Positions 9,368 through 18,242 of a DNA stretch of 64,000 nucleotides are shown here, one piece after another. Under the pieces are notes generated by a model, which saw only the letters and a program-made list of their open reading frames with translations, searched no databases and was not told the origin of the DNA. A program made the position numbers and the translations under genes. The DNA lies in assembly GCA_963721105.1 (NCBI GenBank), contig CAVRHY010000011.1, positions 1,116,001 to 1,180,000 of the forward strand, in the 5' to 3' direction. Source of the stretch: Thermohalobaculum sp963721105. GTDB lineage: Bacteria; Pseudomonadota; Alphaproteobacteria; Rhodobacterales; Rhodobacteraceae. Numbering within the stretch: the stretch's first letter is position 1; each line of letters begins with the position of its first letter.

Positions 9368-10225
9368 GCGACGGGCCGGGCGGCCGGGACCGGCCAGACG
9401 GTCCCCGACTGCCGTTCGGCCGCCGCATCCTGCTGCTGTCGGCGCATCCCGACGACGAGGTCGTCGGCTTTGCCGCCGCGATCGGGCGGGCGCGCGCGAC
9501 CGGGGCGGAGGTCTTCGTGCTCCAACTGACGCATGGCTGCATCCCGCGCGCCGCGCGCTGGCCGTGGGATCGCTGCCGCCATGCCGCGCACGTGGCGCGA
9601 CGGGGGGCCGAGGCAGCGGCCGTCGCGCGCCTGCTCGGCGTCACCGTCGTCGGCTTCGCCGGCCGACCCGCCCGCGGGCCTCTGGCGCGCGCTGCCCGAG
9701 GTCGCGGCCGAGGCTGCCGAGGCGATCGCCGCGACCCGGGCCGACCAACTCTGGGTGCCGGCCTTCGAGGGGGGTAACCCCGACCATGACGCGCTGAACG
9801 CCGTCGGCCACCGGCTCGCGTCCCGGCTTGGGGCGCCGCTCGATGCCACGCCGTGTGCCACGGGGGCGCCGCCCCCGCCCGTCCTGGAATTCGCGGAATA
9901 CAACTTCGCCGGCGGGCGCGCCCGCGCGCAGAGCTTTCCCGATCCCGACGGCCATGAAACGACGCTTTGCCTGTCGGCCGCCGAGAGCGCCGCCAAGCGG
10001 GCCGCGCTTGCCGCCTATGCCTCGGAGCGGTCGAATCTCGGCTATGTCGGCACGGCGCGCGAATGCTTCCGGCCGCTTGCCGCGCGCGACTACAGCCAGC
10101 GGCCGCATCCCGGTACGCTCTGGTACCAGCGCTTCGGCTGGGTGCCGGTCCGCCATCCGAGGCTCGACCGCACGGACCCGGACGAGGTCTCGGCGGCGAT
10201 CATCGCCTTCCTGGCGCAGCGATGA
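9364..10225 (+). CDS. PIG-L family N-acetyl-sugar deacetylase (one frameshift)
   Basis: About 286 residues across a frame change near 9660-9670. The zinc-binding signature LLLSAHPDDEVVGF lies at residues 24-37, followed by EVFVLQLTHG. After the break come LWVPAFEGGNPDHDALNAVG (the second zinc histidine region), LEFAEYNF and a C-terminal HPGTLWYQRFGW. PIG-L/LmbE enzymes remove N-acetyl groups from GlcNAc-linked lipids or thiols with a metal. ATG overlaps the glycosyltransferase stop (ATGA). The GT plus deacetylase pair parallels hpnI/hpnK of other hopanoid producers but from different families. The end overlaps convergent hpnL by 26 bp. Confidence 0.82.
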
Positions 10226-11207
10226 GCCGGCGTCCTTCCGCCACCTGCCAGACGACGAGCGCCGGCAGATAGATCAGAAAGTCGCGGCAGCGCCGCATCA
10301 GCGCCAGCGCCGCCGCGGTCTCGGGCGCGAGGCCGAGCGCGCCGCCGACGAGCAGGAACGCCGCCTCCTGCACGCCCAGCGCGCCCGGCACGGCGAAGCC
10401 GGCGCTGCCGGCGGCCTGCACGATGGCCTCGATGATCAGGCAGTCCGAGAGGGGCAGCGGATGGCCGAGGAAGGCCAGGGCGACCCAGACCTCGAGGCTG
10501 GCCGCGGCCCAGGCCGCGAACTGCAATGCGCCGCAGAGCGCGGCCCGTCCGCGCCGCCGGTAGACGACGCGGAGCGCGCGGTCGAAGCGGGTCGCGCCGC
10601 CTGCGAAGGCGGCCCACTGCCCTTCGCCAGTGCTGCGCCCGACCCGGCTCGCCACGGCGCCGGCCATCCGCGCGACGACCCCGAACGCGCCCAGCCGCTG
10701 CGCCGCCACCAGCGCGCCGATCGCAGGCAGCGCGAGCAGCACTCCGAGCGCCGCATGGCGGGCCAGCCCGGCATCGCCGCCCCGCAGCGCCAGGAGCCCG
10801 ATCCCCAGCGCCACGAAGACAAGCTGGGCCAGCGCCGACAGCGTCGTCTCGGCGACCGTGATCGCGACTGCGCTGGCCCGCCGCATGCCGCGCGCGACCA
10901 TGATGCGGATCGCGACGAGTTCTCCGCCGATCCGCGCGGCGGGCAGCAGGGCGTTCACCGCCGCCCTGATCCACAAGATGTGCAGGAAAAAGCCCGGACC
11001 CCGGCGCCCGGCCCCGTGCCCGGGCGCCAGCGCCTGCCAGCCGAGCGCCGCGATCGCCAGCGGCAGCAGGTGCACAAGGCTGGTCCAGACGATCCCGAGA
11101 CCAGCCTGCCGGAGCGCCTGCACCACCTCGCCGACGCCGCTCCGGATGACGAGCCCGATGCCCGCGGCGAGCCCGATCATGCCGAGAAGCCACGCGATGC
11201 GGGTCAT
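10200..11207 (-). CDS. hpnL: Hopanoid-associated membrane protein HpnL
   Basis: 335 residues with 7-8 predicted transmembrane helices, of the lysylphosphatidylglycerol-synthase-type integral membrane superfamily; segments such as ILWIRAAVNALLPAARIGGE, SLEVWVALAFLGHPL and GSAGFAVPGALGVQEAAFLL match the HpnL pattern. HpnL lies in hopanoid clusters and its biochemical role is unclear. Transcribed against hpnN-GT-PIG-L, with overlapping 3' ends. The ATG at 11207 immediately precedes the first helix. Confidence 0.82.
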   Translation of the reverse strand: MTRIAWLLGMIGLAAGIGLVIRSGVGEVVQALRQAGLGIVWTSLVHLLPLAIAALGWQALAPGHGAGRRGPGFFLHILWIRAAVNALLPAARIGGELVAIRIMVARGMRRASAVAITVAETTLSALAQLVFVALGIGLLALRGGDAGLARHAALGVLLALPAIGALVAAQRLGAFGVVARMAGAVASRVGRSTGEGQWAAFAGGATRFDRALRVVYRRRGRAALCGALQFAAWAAASLEVWVALAFLGHPLPLSDCLIIEAIVQAAGSAGFAVPGALGVQEAAFLLVGGALGLAPETAAALALMRRCRDFLIYLPALVVWQVAEGRRLIAAPGRR

Positions 11208-11378
11208 CGCCGCCCCTTTCCCGGCGCGGTGCCGGCGCCGCCTTGTTCAGCTCGCCGGACGTCGACGACGACGCCGGGGATTGCCGGGCTTGGCACGCGC
11301 CGTCCGGCACCTGCGTTCGACGCCCCTCCGCCGGCGGGCGCGCGGGACCGGCATAGCGGCCCGAGCCGCACCGCGTAA

Positions 11379-11423
11379 ACCGTGCCGCACCGCGGATACC
11401 GTGCGGCAGGGCGAAAACCGTGC
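11379..11423 (+). promoter_or_regulatory. Three direct repeats at exact 19-bp period before the PepSY gene
   Basis: ACCGTGC occurs at 11379-11385, 11398-11404 and 11417-11423, each start 19 bp after the last, about 130 bp upstream of the PepSY gene. Regularly phased direct repeats are typical of response-regulator or tandem-dimer sites. The adjacent OmpR-type regulator is the obvious candidate, unproven. Confidence 0.4.
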
Positions 11424-11552
11424 GTTGCGGCGGCCGCGCCGTCCGACGGTTGGCGAACGGTAATCGCGAGGACAGGACCCGGCGATGTCCGCGCCCCACC
11501 TGACAATCATGCCGGCGCGCAATACCGCGGCGCCGGCAAAAAGGAGACCGAC

Positions 11553-12152
11553 ATGATCGATCGCAAGTACCTGACAACGGCGATGACGTGCCTCGCCATC
11601 CTCGGCGGGACCGGCCTCGCCATCGCCGGGACCGTGGACAAGAGCGAGCAGGCCGAGATCGGCGGCGTCCGCATCGCCGGGGTGGCACCCGCGAACGCCA
11701 TCCGGACCGCGCAGCAGAACGCGGGGGGGCGCGCGTTGAGCTTCGGCTACGAGGTCGACGGGACCACCAACGCCTACGAGATCACCGTCTCTACGGACAA
11801 GGGCCTCCAGATGGTTCAGGTCGACCCGCAGTCGGGCAAGGTGCTGAGCACCAGGCCGCAGGACAAGGGAGCCCTGCAAGCTGACGGGCTTCCCGCTTCC
11901 GAGGTCGACCGGGCGGGGGCGGCAAAGACCGACCTCGCCACCGCCGTGGAGTCGGTCGAGCAGATGACCGGCGGGCGGGCTCTCGAAGCCGGCTATGCTG
12001 TCGCCCAGGGCAAGCTCGGCGTCGATGTCGACATTGCCCGCGAGGGGCGGATCGCCAGCTTCATCGTCGATGCCTCGGACGGCAAGGTCACGCGGCTGGC
12101 GAGCGCGGAGGATGAATCCGCGGAAGCTGCCGAGGACGGCGACAACGACTGA
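11553..12152 (+). CDS. Periplasmic double-PepSY-domain protein
   Basis: 199 residues with a signal peptide (cleavage near AIAG). Two PepSY-like domains follow: ALSFGYEVDGTTNAYEITVS with VDPQSGKVLS (about 55-105), and a second with ALEAGYAVAQGKLGVDVDI plus VDASDGKVTRL (about 140-190); the C-terminus is acidic. PepSY domains in the periplasm often inhibit proteases or modulate sensor kinases. ATG 11553 has an AAGGAG site 7 bp upstream. It converges with a sensor kinase/response regulator pair, an arrangement seen with PepSY partners elsewhere. It may feed back on that kinase; inference. Confidence 0.8.
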   Translation: MIDRKYLTTAMTCLAILGGTGLAIAGTVDKSEQAEIGGVRIAGVAPANAIRTAQQNAGGRALSFGYEVDGTTNAYEITVSTDKGLQMVQVDPQSGKVLSTRPQDKGALQADGLPASEVDRAGAAKTDLATAVESVEQMTGGRALEAGYAVAQGKLGVDVDIAREGRIASFIVDASDGKVTRLASAEDESAEAAEDGDND

Positions 12153-12337
12153 CCCGCAGGAACCGGACTGGCGGACGGTGGAGCGTTCCGGGGATCTGTC
12201 GGTCCGGCGACCGGGCTGGCGATCGCCGGGATGCTCTGGTTCCGCGCGGGCTTCGCGGGGCGCCGCCGGCGCCGGATCGCGCGCGCGGCCGACGGGTGGC
12301 GAACGAGCCGGCGGTGGCGCCGCCCGGCTGATCCGCT

Positions 12338-13762
12338 CTACAACAGCTCGCGCTGCGGCGCTGCCCTGGATCCGGAGGGCGGCACCTCCCGGCCGCCGGC
12401 CCGGCCCGCCGGGAAGCGCATCACGAAGCGCAGGCCGGGCCGGTTGTCCTGCAGCTCGATCGCGATCCCGTGCAGCTCGGCGACCGCGGCGACCAGCGAG
12501 AGGCCGAGGCCGTGGCCAGGCGTCGAGCGGCTTTTCTCGAGCCGCTCGAAACGCCCGAAGACGCGCGCGCGGGCGTCGGGCGGGATGCCCGGGCCGTCAT
12601 CTGCGACGACGACCGACGGCGTCAGGCCCGCGTGCTCGAGGTCGAGCCGGATATGCGCCCCCGGCGAGGTGTGGCGGATGGCGTTCTCGACAAGGTTGGC
12701 GAGCATCTGGGCGAGCAGCTCGCGGTCGCCGTGCACCGAGACGCCCGGCGCGACACTCGCCTCGAGCGAGCGTCCGCCGTCCTCGGCGACCGCGGCGAAC
12801 GCGGACGCGATGTCCGAGACGAGCCTCGACAGGTCGACCGCCTGGAAACCGGCCCGCCGGCTGCCGGACTCGATCTGCGCGATCCGGAGCAGCGCGGAGA
12901 AGGTGGCGAGGATCGAATCCGCATCCCCGATCGCCTCGTCCAGCAGCGCGTCGCGCTCGGCGCTGCCGGGCGGCGTAGTCCGGGCCGACTCCAGCTTCTG
13001 GCGCAGCCGTCCGAGCGGTGTCCGCAGATCGTGCGCGATGTCGTTCGAGACCTGCCGGAGGGCGCTCATCAGCGCCTCGATCCGGTCCAGCATCCCGTTC
13101 AGGTTGCGCGACAGCCTGTCGAGCTCATCATCCGTGCCGCGCACGGGGATGCGGTCGGAGAGGTGCCCGTCGATGATGGCGCGGCTGGTCCGCTCGATCG
13201 CGTCGATGCGCGCCAGGAAGCCGTGGCTCGCGAGGATTCCGCCGCCGACCGCGAGGATGACGATGGCGGCCGCAGCGCCGCCGAAGGCGAAGGTGATCGA
13301 CTCCTGCAGCTCGACCAGGTCGTAGGTGTCGATGCCGACCATGAGGAAGCTGCCATCCGGCAGCCCGCGGCCGAGCGCCCGGACGACGTGCTCGCCGTTC
13401 AGCGGATCGTCGCTGTCCTGCTCCGGCAGGACGATCCGCTGCCAGCCTTCGGATGGCGGCTGCGCCGGCAGGGTGCCGGCCAGTCGCCTGCCGTCCGGCG
13501 AGAGCAGCAGGTAATGATAGCCGTTCTGGCCCAGCCACGCCTCGCGGTCCTCGACCGTCGGCGCGAGCGACGGCGCGCTGCTCTCCTGTTCGCTCAGCGA
13601 GGCAAGCTCGGTCTCGACCTCGCGGCGGAGCTGCGTGTCGATCGCGGCGCCGACGCTCCAGCGGACAACGGCGAAGAGCGCCAGCCCCGAAATCGCGAAC
13701 AGCAGCGCATAGAACGTCGCCAGCCGGAAGCCGGCGGTCCGGAAGTGCCTAGCGAGGCGCAC
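12338..13762 (-). CDS. Two-component sensor histidine kinase
   Basis: 474 residues. Transmembrane helix 1 (about 10-32), a periplasmic sensing region of about 130 residues, helix 2 (about 163-185), HAMP, then the H-box SNDIAHDLRTPLGRLRQ with the phospho-accepting His near 245, the N-box NLVENAIRH, and ATP-lid motifs DDGPGIP and GHGLGLSLV. It resembles QseC/CzcS-like class I kinases. The start overlaps the response regulator stop by 14 bp, so they are co-translated. Upstream in the same direction is a COG4705 membrane protein; a PepSY protein is encoded convergently. The ligand is not apparent. Confidence 0.93.
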   Translation of the reverse strand: MRLARHFRTAGFRLATFYALLFAISGLALFAVVRWSVGAAIDTQLRREVETELASLSEQESSAPSLAPTVEDREAWLGQNGYHYLLLSPDGRRLAGTLPAQPPSEGWQRIVLPEQDSDDPLNGEHVVRALGRGLPDGSFLMVGIDTYDLVELQESITFAFGGAAAAIVILAVGGGILASHGFLARIDAIERTSRAIIDGHLSDRIPVRGTDDELDRLSRNLNGMLDRIEALMSALRQVSNDIAHDLRTPLGRLRQKLESARTTPPGSAERDALLDEAIGDADSILATFSALLRIAQIESGSRRAGFQAVDLSRLVSDIASAFAAVAEDGGRSLEASVAPGVSVHGDRELLAQMLANLVENAIRHTSPGAHIRLDLEHAGLTPSVVVADDGPGIPPDARARVFGRFERLEKSRSTPGHGLGLSLVAAVAELHGIAIELQDNRPGLRFVMRFPAGRAGGREVPPSGSRAAPQRELL

Positions 13763-14426
13763 GGATCACGTAGCCCGCGCCGCGCACGGTGTGGATCAGC
13801 TCGGCGCCGAAGCCCCTGTCGACCTTGCCGCGCAGCCGGCTGATATGCGTCTCGACGACGCTGGTCTGCGGGTCGAAGTGAAAATCCCAGACGTTCTCGA
13901 GCAGCATGGTGCGCGTCACCACGCGCTCGGCGTTGCGCAGGAGATATTCGAGCAGCCGGAACTCCTGCGGCTGCAGCGCGATCTGGCGGCCTGCGCGACG
14001 CACGGTGCGCTTCAGCAGGTCCATCTCGAGGTCGCCGGCATGCAGAACCGTCTCGACATCGGTGATCGGCGGGCGGCGGGCCAGCGCATGCACGCGCGCC
14101 AGCAGCTCGGCGAAGGCGAAGGGCTTGGTCAGGTAGTCGTCGCCGCCGGCGTCCAGCCCTTCGACCCGGTCGTCGATCCCGCCGAGCGCGGTCAGGAACA
14201 GCACCGGCGTCCGGACGTCGGCGCCGCGCAACGTCTTGACGAGCGCCAGGCCGTCGATGCCCGGCAGCATCCGGTCGACGATCAGCGCATCGTAGACCCC
14301 GGAGGCCGCCTGGAACAGCCCGTCACGGCCGTCCGGGGCCCGGTCGACGACGTGGCCATGCTGGGCGAGACCATTGGCGAGCCATTCGGCGGTCTCTGCA
14401 TCGTCCTCGATCACAAGGATCTTCAT
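13749..14426 (-). CDS. OmpR/PhoB-family response regulator
   Basis: 225 residues. Receiver domain with acidic pair EDD at 7-9, phospho-acceptor Asp51 in ALIVDRMLP, and YLTKPFAF with the conserved Lys. A C-terminal winged helix (about 128-222) contains LQPQEFRLLEYLLRN, VVETHISRLRGKVD and a GAGYVI wing. Pairs with the overlapping histidine kinase. Lies 57 bp after the second COG4705 gene in the same direction, so the three may be one transcript. Likely targets are the two COG4705 units and the PepSY gene. Confidence 0.94.
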   Translation of the reverse strand: MKILVIEDDAETAEWLANGLAQHGHVVDRAPDGRDGLFQAASGVYDALIVDRMLPGIDGLALVKTLRGADVRTPVLFLTALGGIDDRVEGLDAGGDDYLTKPFAFAELLARVHALARRPPITDVETVLHAGDLEMDLLKRTVRRAGRQIALQPQEFRLLEYLLRNAERVVTRTMLLENVWDFHFDPQTSVVETHISRLRGKVDRGFGAELIHTVRGAGYVIRAPR

Positions 14427-14483
14427 CTGCGCCTCCGGACGAGGGCCGGCGCGGCTCCGGGGTCGCGGATCCGCGCCAGCCGG

Positions 14484-15374
14484 TCACGCCGACCTGATTT
14501 CAGGCTCGGTAGGTCTGCCTTGCCGTGACGCCCACCAATACGACATTGCGAGGACGATCACCATGAGCCCGAGCGCGGCGCCCGAGGCCGCGCTGCGCGG
14601 CAGCGCCATGCCGCCATGCGACGAGGGCTTGGTCAACAGGTCGCCGAAGGTCGCACCGAACGGCCGCGTGAAGATGAACGCGAGCCAGAACAGCAGCACC
14701 CCGTTAAGCGATGTTGCGTAGTGCAGCAGCAGCACGACTGCAATCACGCCGGCGGTGATGTAGGCGCCCGTCAGGTATCCCAGTCCCGCGCTGTCGCTGA
14801 GGAAATCGCCAAAGGCTGTGCCGAGGCTGTTCGAGAAGATCACGGCGACCCAGAACATGATCTCGGTATCGACGCGGACGATCGGATAGACCGAGAGATC
14901 GCGTTCGCGCCGGTGCCAGGCCGCCATCGTCGCCAGCAATCCGCCGAGCAGCAACGCCGCGCCACCGATGTAGCCGAGGCCCAGCGGCCGGTCGAGCAGG
15001 TCCGACAACTCGGTCCCGAAGGTCGTCGTGCCGATGATGGCCAGCCAGAAGATTGAAGCGTGGAAGGTCCTCAGCCCGACCTGCACCGCGAGCACCGCCG
15101 CCAGCAGTCCGAATGTGATCCCGAGGCTCGCGAAATAGCCGAGGCCGAGGGTCATCGAGAAGAAATCGCCCGTTGTCTCTCCCAACGTGGTGGCAAGGAT
15201 CTTCAGGATCCAGAAGGCCAGCGTGATCTCGGCGACCTTGTTCGTCCGCCCGCCGGCGATGTGCCTCCTTTGCCGGGCAATGCCCGGCCCGGACTGGGGC
15301 GCGGGCGCGGCCGTGCCGGGCCGGAGGGGCGGCGTGTCGTTTCCTTCAGGGACAAAGGTTTCTCTGCGGGACAT
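14484..15374 (-). CDS. COG4705-type multi-pass membrane protein (paralogue 2)
   Basis: 296 residues. A 45-residue cytosolic tail, then about eight transmembrane segments with the family repeats: LATTLGETTGDFFSMTLGLG (near 60), TTTFGTELSDLLDRPLGLGY (near 115), NSLGTAFGDFLSDSAGLGYL (near 185) and FTRPFGATFGDLLTKP (near 240). Each repeat pairs a membrane-embedded Gly-x-Thr/Glu with an Asp, which looks like a fourfold internal duplication. Function is not established for the family. Directly upstream of a response regulator and kinase in the same orientation, and paralogous to the protein at 2359-3174. Confidence 0.82.
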   Translation of the reverse strand: MSRRETFVPEGNDTPPLRPGTAAPAPQSGPGIARQRRHIAGGRTNKVAEITLAFWILKILATTLGETTGDFFSMTLGLGYFASLGITFGLLAAVLAVQVGLRTFHASIFWLAIIGTTTFGTELSDLLDRPLGLGYIGGAALLLGGLLATMAAWHRRERDLSVYPIVRVDTEIMFWVAVIFSNSLGTAFGDFLSDSAGLGYLTGAYITAGVIAVVLLLHYATSLNGVLLFWLAFIFTRPFGATFGDLLTKPSSHGGMALPRSAASGAALGLMVIVLAMSYWWASRQGRPTEPEIRSA

Positions 15375-15479
15375 ACTGTCTTCCTGTCACGTTTACGGTA
15401 AGGTGGAAGGGCACAGGGGCGGCGGTCGCGGGGCGGCCACGGTTAGCGAAATCCACCTTGGACCGGGATTTGCGCCTTC

Positions 15480-15511
15480 TTACGATCGCGTAAAGCGTCC
15501 CGGTCGCGTAA
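15480..15511 (-). promoter_or_regulatory. TCGCGTAA repeats upstream of COG4705 paralogue 2
   Basis: TCGCGTAA occurs at 15486-15493 and again at 15504-15511 (18 bp apart). The first copy is part of a near-palindrome TTACGATCGCGTAA (15480-15493) resembling the site before COG4705 paralogue 1. It lies about 105 bp from the start codon. Candidate response-regulator operator. Confidence 0.4.
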
Positions 15512-15684
15512 GGACCTCGATCGGCTTCCCGGCTCGATCGGCCGGTTCGCGCGTTAGTTGAAGATACCCGGGCGCACGGAGCAGGGGCAGCGCATCGCGC
15601 GTGCCCCTGGTGTCGGCTGTGGCGAAAGCCAGGGCGGACGGCATGGCGTCGGCGGGCCCCGGAAAAACGAAAGGCAAGATCAAG

Positions 15685-17409
15685 ATGGAGTATCCGGGCG
15701 TCGTCCCCGCACTCGCGCAGGCACTCTCGGCCCGGGGATACGTCGACCTCACCCCGGTGCAGGAGGCGGTCCTGGCGCCAGAGGCGGCCGGGCGCGACAT
15801 GCTGGTCTCGGCGCGGACCGGCTCGGGCAAGACGGTGGCCTTCGGCCTCGCCATCGCCGGCAATCTGCTCGGCGATGCGGGGCGGATGGGGCGGGCGGAC
15901 GCGCCGCTCGCGCTGGTTGTCGCGCCGACGCGCGAACTGGCTCTGCAGGTCCGGCGCGAGCTGGAATGGCTGTATGCGCCGGCCGGGGCGGTCATGGCCT
16001 CGTCGGTCGGCGGTATGGATTCCCGTGCCGAGCGGCGCGCGCTCGAGCATGGCGCGCACGTCGTCATCGGCACGCCGGGGCGGCTCCGCGACCATATCGA
16101 GCGCGGCTCGCTGGACATGACGGCGCTGCGGGCGGTGGTGCTGGACGAGGCCGACGAGATGCTCGACCTCGGCTTTCGCGAGGACCTGGAGTTCATCCTC
16201 GGCGCCGCCCCGGCCGAGCGGCGGACGCTGATGTTCTCGGCGACGGTGCCGAAGGCGATCGCGACGCTGGCCGAGCGCTTCCAGCGCGACGCGATGCGGA
16301 TCGTGGCGGCGGGCGAGCGCGCCCAGCACGCCGATATCGAGTACCGGGCCTATCCTGTCGCGCCGAGCGACCGCGAGAACGCGATCTACAACCTGCTGCG
16401 CTACCACGACGCGCCGGGCGCGCTGGTCTTCTGCGCGACGCGGGCGGGGGTCAGCCACCTGGCGGCGCGGTTCACCAATCGCGGCTTCGCCGTCGTCGCC
16501 CTGTCGGGAGAGCTGAGCCAGAGCGAGCGCACGCACGCGCTGCAGGCGATGCGCGACGGCCGCGCGCGTGTCTGCGTGGCCACCGACGTTGCGGCGCGCG
16601 GCATCGACCTGCCATCGCTGGAGCTGGTGATCCACGCCGACCTGCCGACCAACCGCGAGACGCTGCTGCACCGGAGCGGGCGCACCGGCCGCGCCGGGCG
16701 CAAGGGCATCAGCGCCCTGATCGTGCCGCACCGCGCCCGCCGCCGCGCCGAGTCCCTGCTGGCTGCCGCCGGAATCGGCGCGACCTGGTCGCCGCCGCCC
16801 TCGCCGGCCGAGATCCTGGCCCGCGACGACGAGCGCATCCTCGCCGACCCGGCGCTGACCGAACCGGTGGCGGACGACGAGCAGGCGCTGGTCGCCGCGC
16901 TTCTGGAGCGGCACGGCGCCGAGCGCGTGGCGGCCGCCTTCCTGCGCCGCCTGCGCGCCGGCATGGCCGCGCCCGAGGAACTGGTCGCCCAGGCCGGCCC
17001 GGACACCGTGCGTCCGCCGCGCGAGGCGTTCGGGCCGAGCGTCTGGTTCACCCTCTCCGTCGGCCGCAAGCAGAAGGCCGAGCCGCGCTGGCTGCTGCCA
17101 ATGATCTGCAGCGCCGGCGGGTTGAACCGCCGGGCTGTCGGTGCGATCCGCATGGAGCAGACCGTGACGCATGTCGAGATCGCCGCCGAGCACGCCGACG
17201 CCTTCTTCGCGGCGCTCGGCCCCGCGAGGAGCCTCGAGAACGGCATCACGGTCACGCGCCGCGACGGCCCGCCGGTCGGGCAGCCCCCGCGCGCCCCCCG
17301 CGACAGGCAGGCGAGCACGCCGGACCGGCCCGGGGACGAAAGGCCGCGCCGGCGGCCGGCGAAGAACGCTGGCCGGCCCAGGCGGCAGCCAAGGGACGGC
17401 GCGCGATAG
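15685..17409 (+). CDS. DEAD-box ATP-dependent RNA helicase with DbpA-like RNA-binding tail
   Basis: 574 residues from the ATG at 15685 (MEYPGVVPAL); an in-frame GTG at 15601 would add 28 residues. Helicase core motifs in order: Q-motif TPVQEAVL, Walker A ARTGSGKT, Ia PTRELAL, GG, TPGRL, DEAD box as VLDEADEML, SAT as MFSATVP, then helicase C with VFCATRAG, ATDVAARGIDLP and HRSGRTGRAGRKG. After about residue 430 a small RRM-like domain (WFTLSVGRKQKAEPRWLLP to THVEIAAEHADAFFAAL) resembles the DbpA-type C-terminal domain, followed by a basic tail. Such enzymes act in ribosome assembly or cold adaptation. The spermidine-synthase-like gene starts 8 bp later. Confidence 0.92.
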   Translation: MEYPGVVPALAQALSARGYVDLTPVQEAVLAPEAAGRDMLVSARTGSGKTVAFGLAIAGNLLGDAGRMGRADAPLALVVAPTRELALQVRRELEWLYAPAGAVMASSVGGMDSRAERRALEHGAHVVIGTPGRLRDHIERGSLDMTALRAVVLDEADEMLDLGFREDLEFILGAAPAERRTLMFSATVPKAIATLAERFQRDAMRIVAAGERAQHADIEYRAYPVAPSDRENAIYNLLRYHDAPGALVFCATRAGVSHLAARFTNRGFAVVALSGELSQSERTHALQAMRDGRARVCVATDVAARGIDLPSLELVIHADLPTNRETLLHRSGRTGRAGRKGISALIVPHRARRRAESLLAAAGIGATWSPPPSPAEILARDDERILADPALTEPVADDEQALVAALLERHGAERVAAAFLRRLRAGMAAPEELVAQAGPDTVRPPREAFGPSVWFTLSVGRKQKAEPRWLLPMICSAGGLNRRAVGAIRMEQTVTHVEIAAEHADAFFAALGPARSLENGITVTRRDGPPVGQPPRAPRDRQASTPDRPGDERPRRRPAKNAGRPRRQPRDGAR

Positions 17410-17416
17410 GCCGCCC

Positions 17417-18097
17417 GTGCTGCCCTGGGTTCTCCTCGAGACCGCCACGACCCCGGACGGGGGCGAGCTGCGCCTGTTGCGGCGTGGCGATGAGTTCTCG
17501 ATCCGGGTCGGCCGCGCCGAGCTGATGAGCAGCCGGCTGAGCGGCTCGGAGGAGGCGCTGGCGACATTGGCGCTTGCGCAGATCTCCGGCACCGCGGCGC
17601 CGCGCGTGCTGATCGGCGGGCTGGGCATGGGCTTCACGCTCCGCGCCGCTCAGGCCGCAGCCGGCGCGCGTGCGCGCTTCGTCGTGGCGGAGATCGTTGC
17701 CGAGCTGGTGGGCTGGGCACGCGGGCCGATGGCCCCGCTGTTCGGCGACAGCCTGGACGACCCGCGGCTGGAGATCCGGACGGCGGACGTGGCCGACATC
17801 GTCCGCGAGCGGTCGGGCCGGTGGGACGCGATCCTGCTGGATGTCGACAACGGCCCGGAGTTGCTCACCCGCCCGGGAAACGACGCACTCTACGGCGATC
17901 GGGGGCTTGGCGAGGCCCGCCGAGCGCTGGCGCCCGGCGGCGTTCTCGCCGTCTGGTCGGTGGCGCCGGACAACGGCTTCACCCGGCGGCTCCGCCAGGG
18001 CGGCTTCCGTGTCGAGGCCAGGACGGTTCGCGCCAGCCGGACGGGGCGCGGGGCACGCCATACGATCTGGCTTGCCGTCCGCCCCGCCGCAAGCTGA
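17417..18097 (+). CDS. Spermidine-synthase-like class I methyltransferase-fold protein
   Basis: 226 residues from a GTG. The fold is that of spermidine synthase: AdoMet/dcAdoMet-binding glycine motif VLIGGLGMGFTLRAA (near 68), an acidic VVAEIVAELVGWA strand, and AILLDVDNGPELL, a short proline-lacking gate. N-terminal beta domain is reduced. Proteins of this type in Proteobacteria are often annotated spermidine synthase but catalytic specificity is uncertain. Follows the helicase with an 8-bp gap, probably co-transcribed. Confidence 0.78.
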   Translation: MLPWVLLETATTPDGGELRLLRRGDEFSIRVGRAELMSSRLSGSEEALATLALAQISGTAAPRVLIGGLGMGFTLRAAQAAAGARARFVVAEIVAELVGWARGPMAPLFGDSLDDPRLEIRTADVADIVRERSGRWDAILLDVDNGPELLTRPGNDALYGDRGLGEARRALAPGGVLAVWSVAPDNGFTRRLRQGGFRVEARTVRASRTGRGARHTIWLAVRPAAS

Positions 18098-18242
18098 TCA
18101 GCAGACGAGCGTCCCGGTCGGCCGGCTGGACGCCCAGCGGCAACGCGGCCCGTCCCGCGATCAGCAGGAGCGAGACGGCTGGCGTGCTGCAGCGCGACCA
18201 CGGCCGGCGGCCATGCCTGTCCTCTTCAGCGCGACGGAGGGC

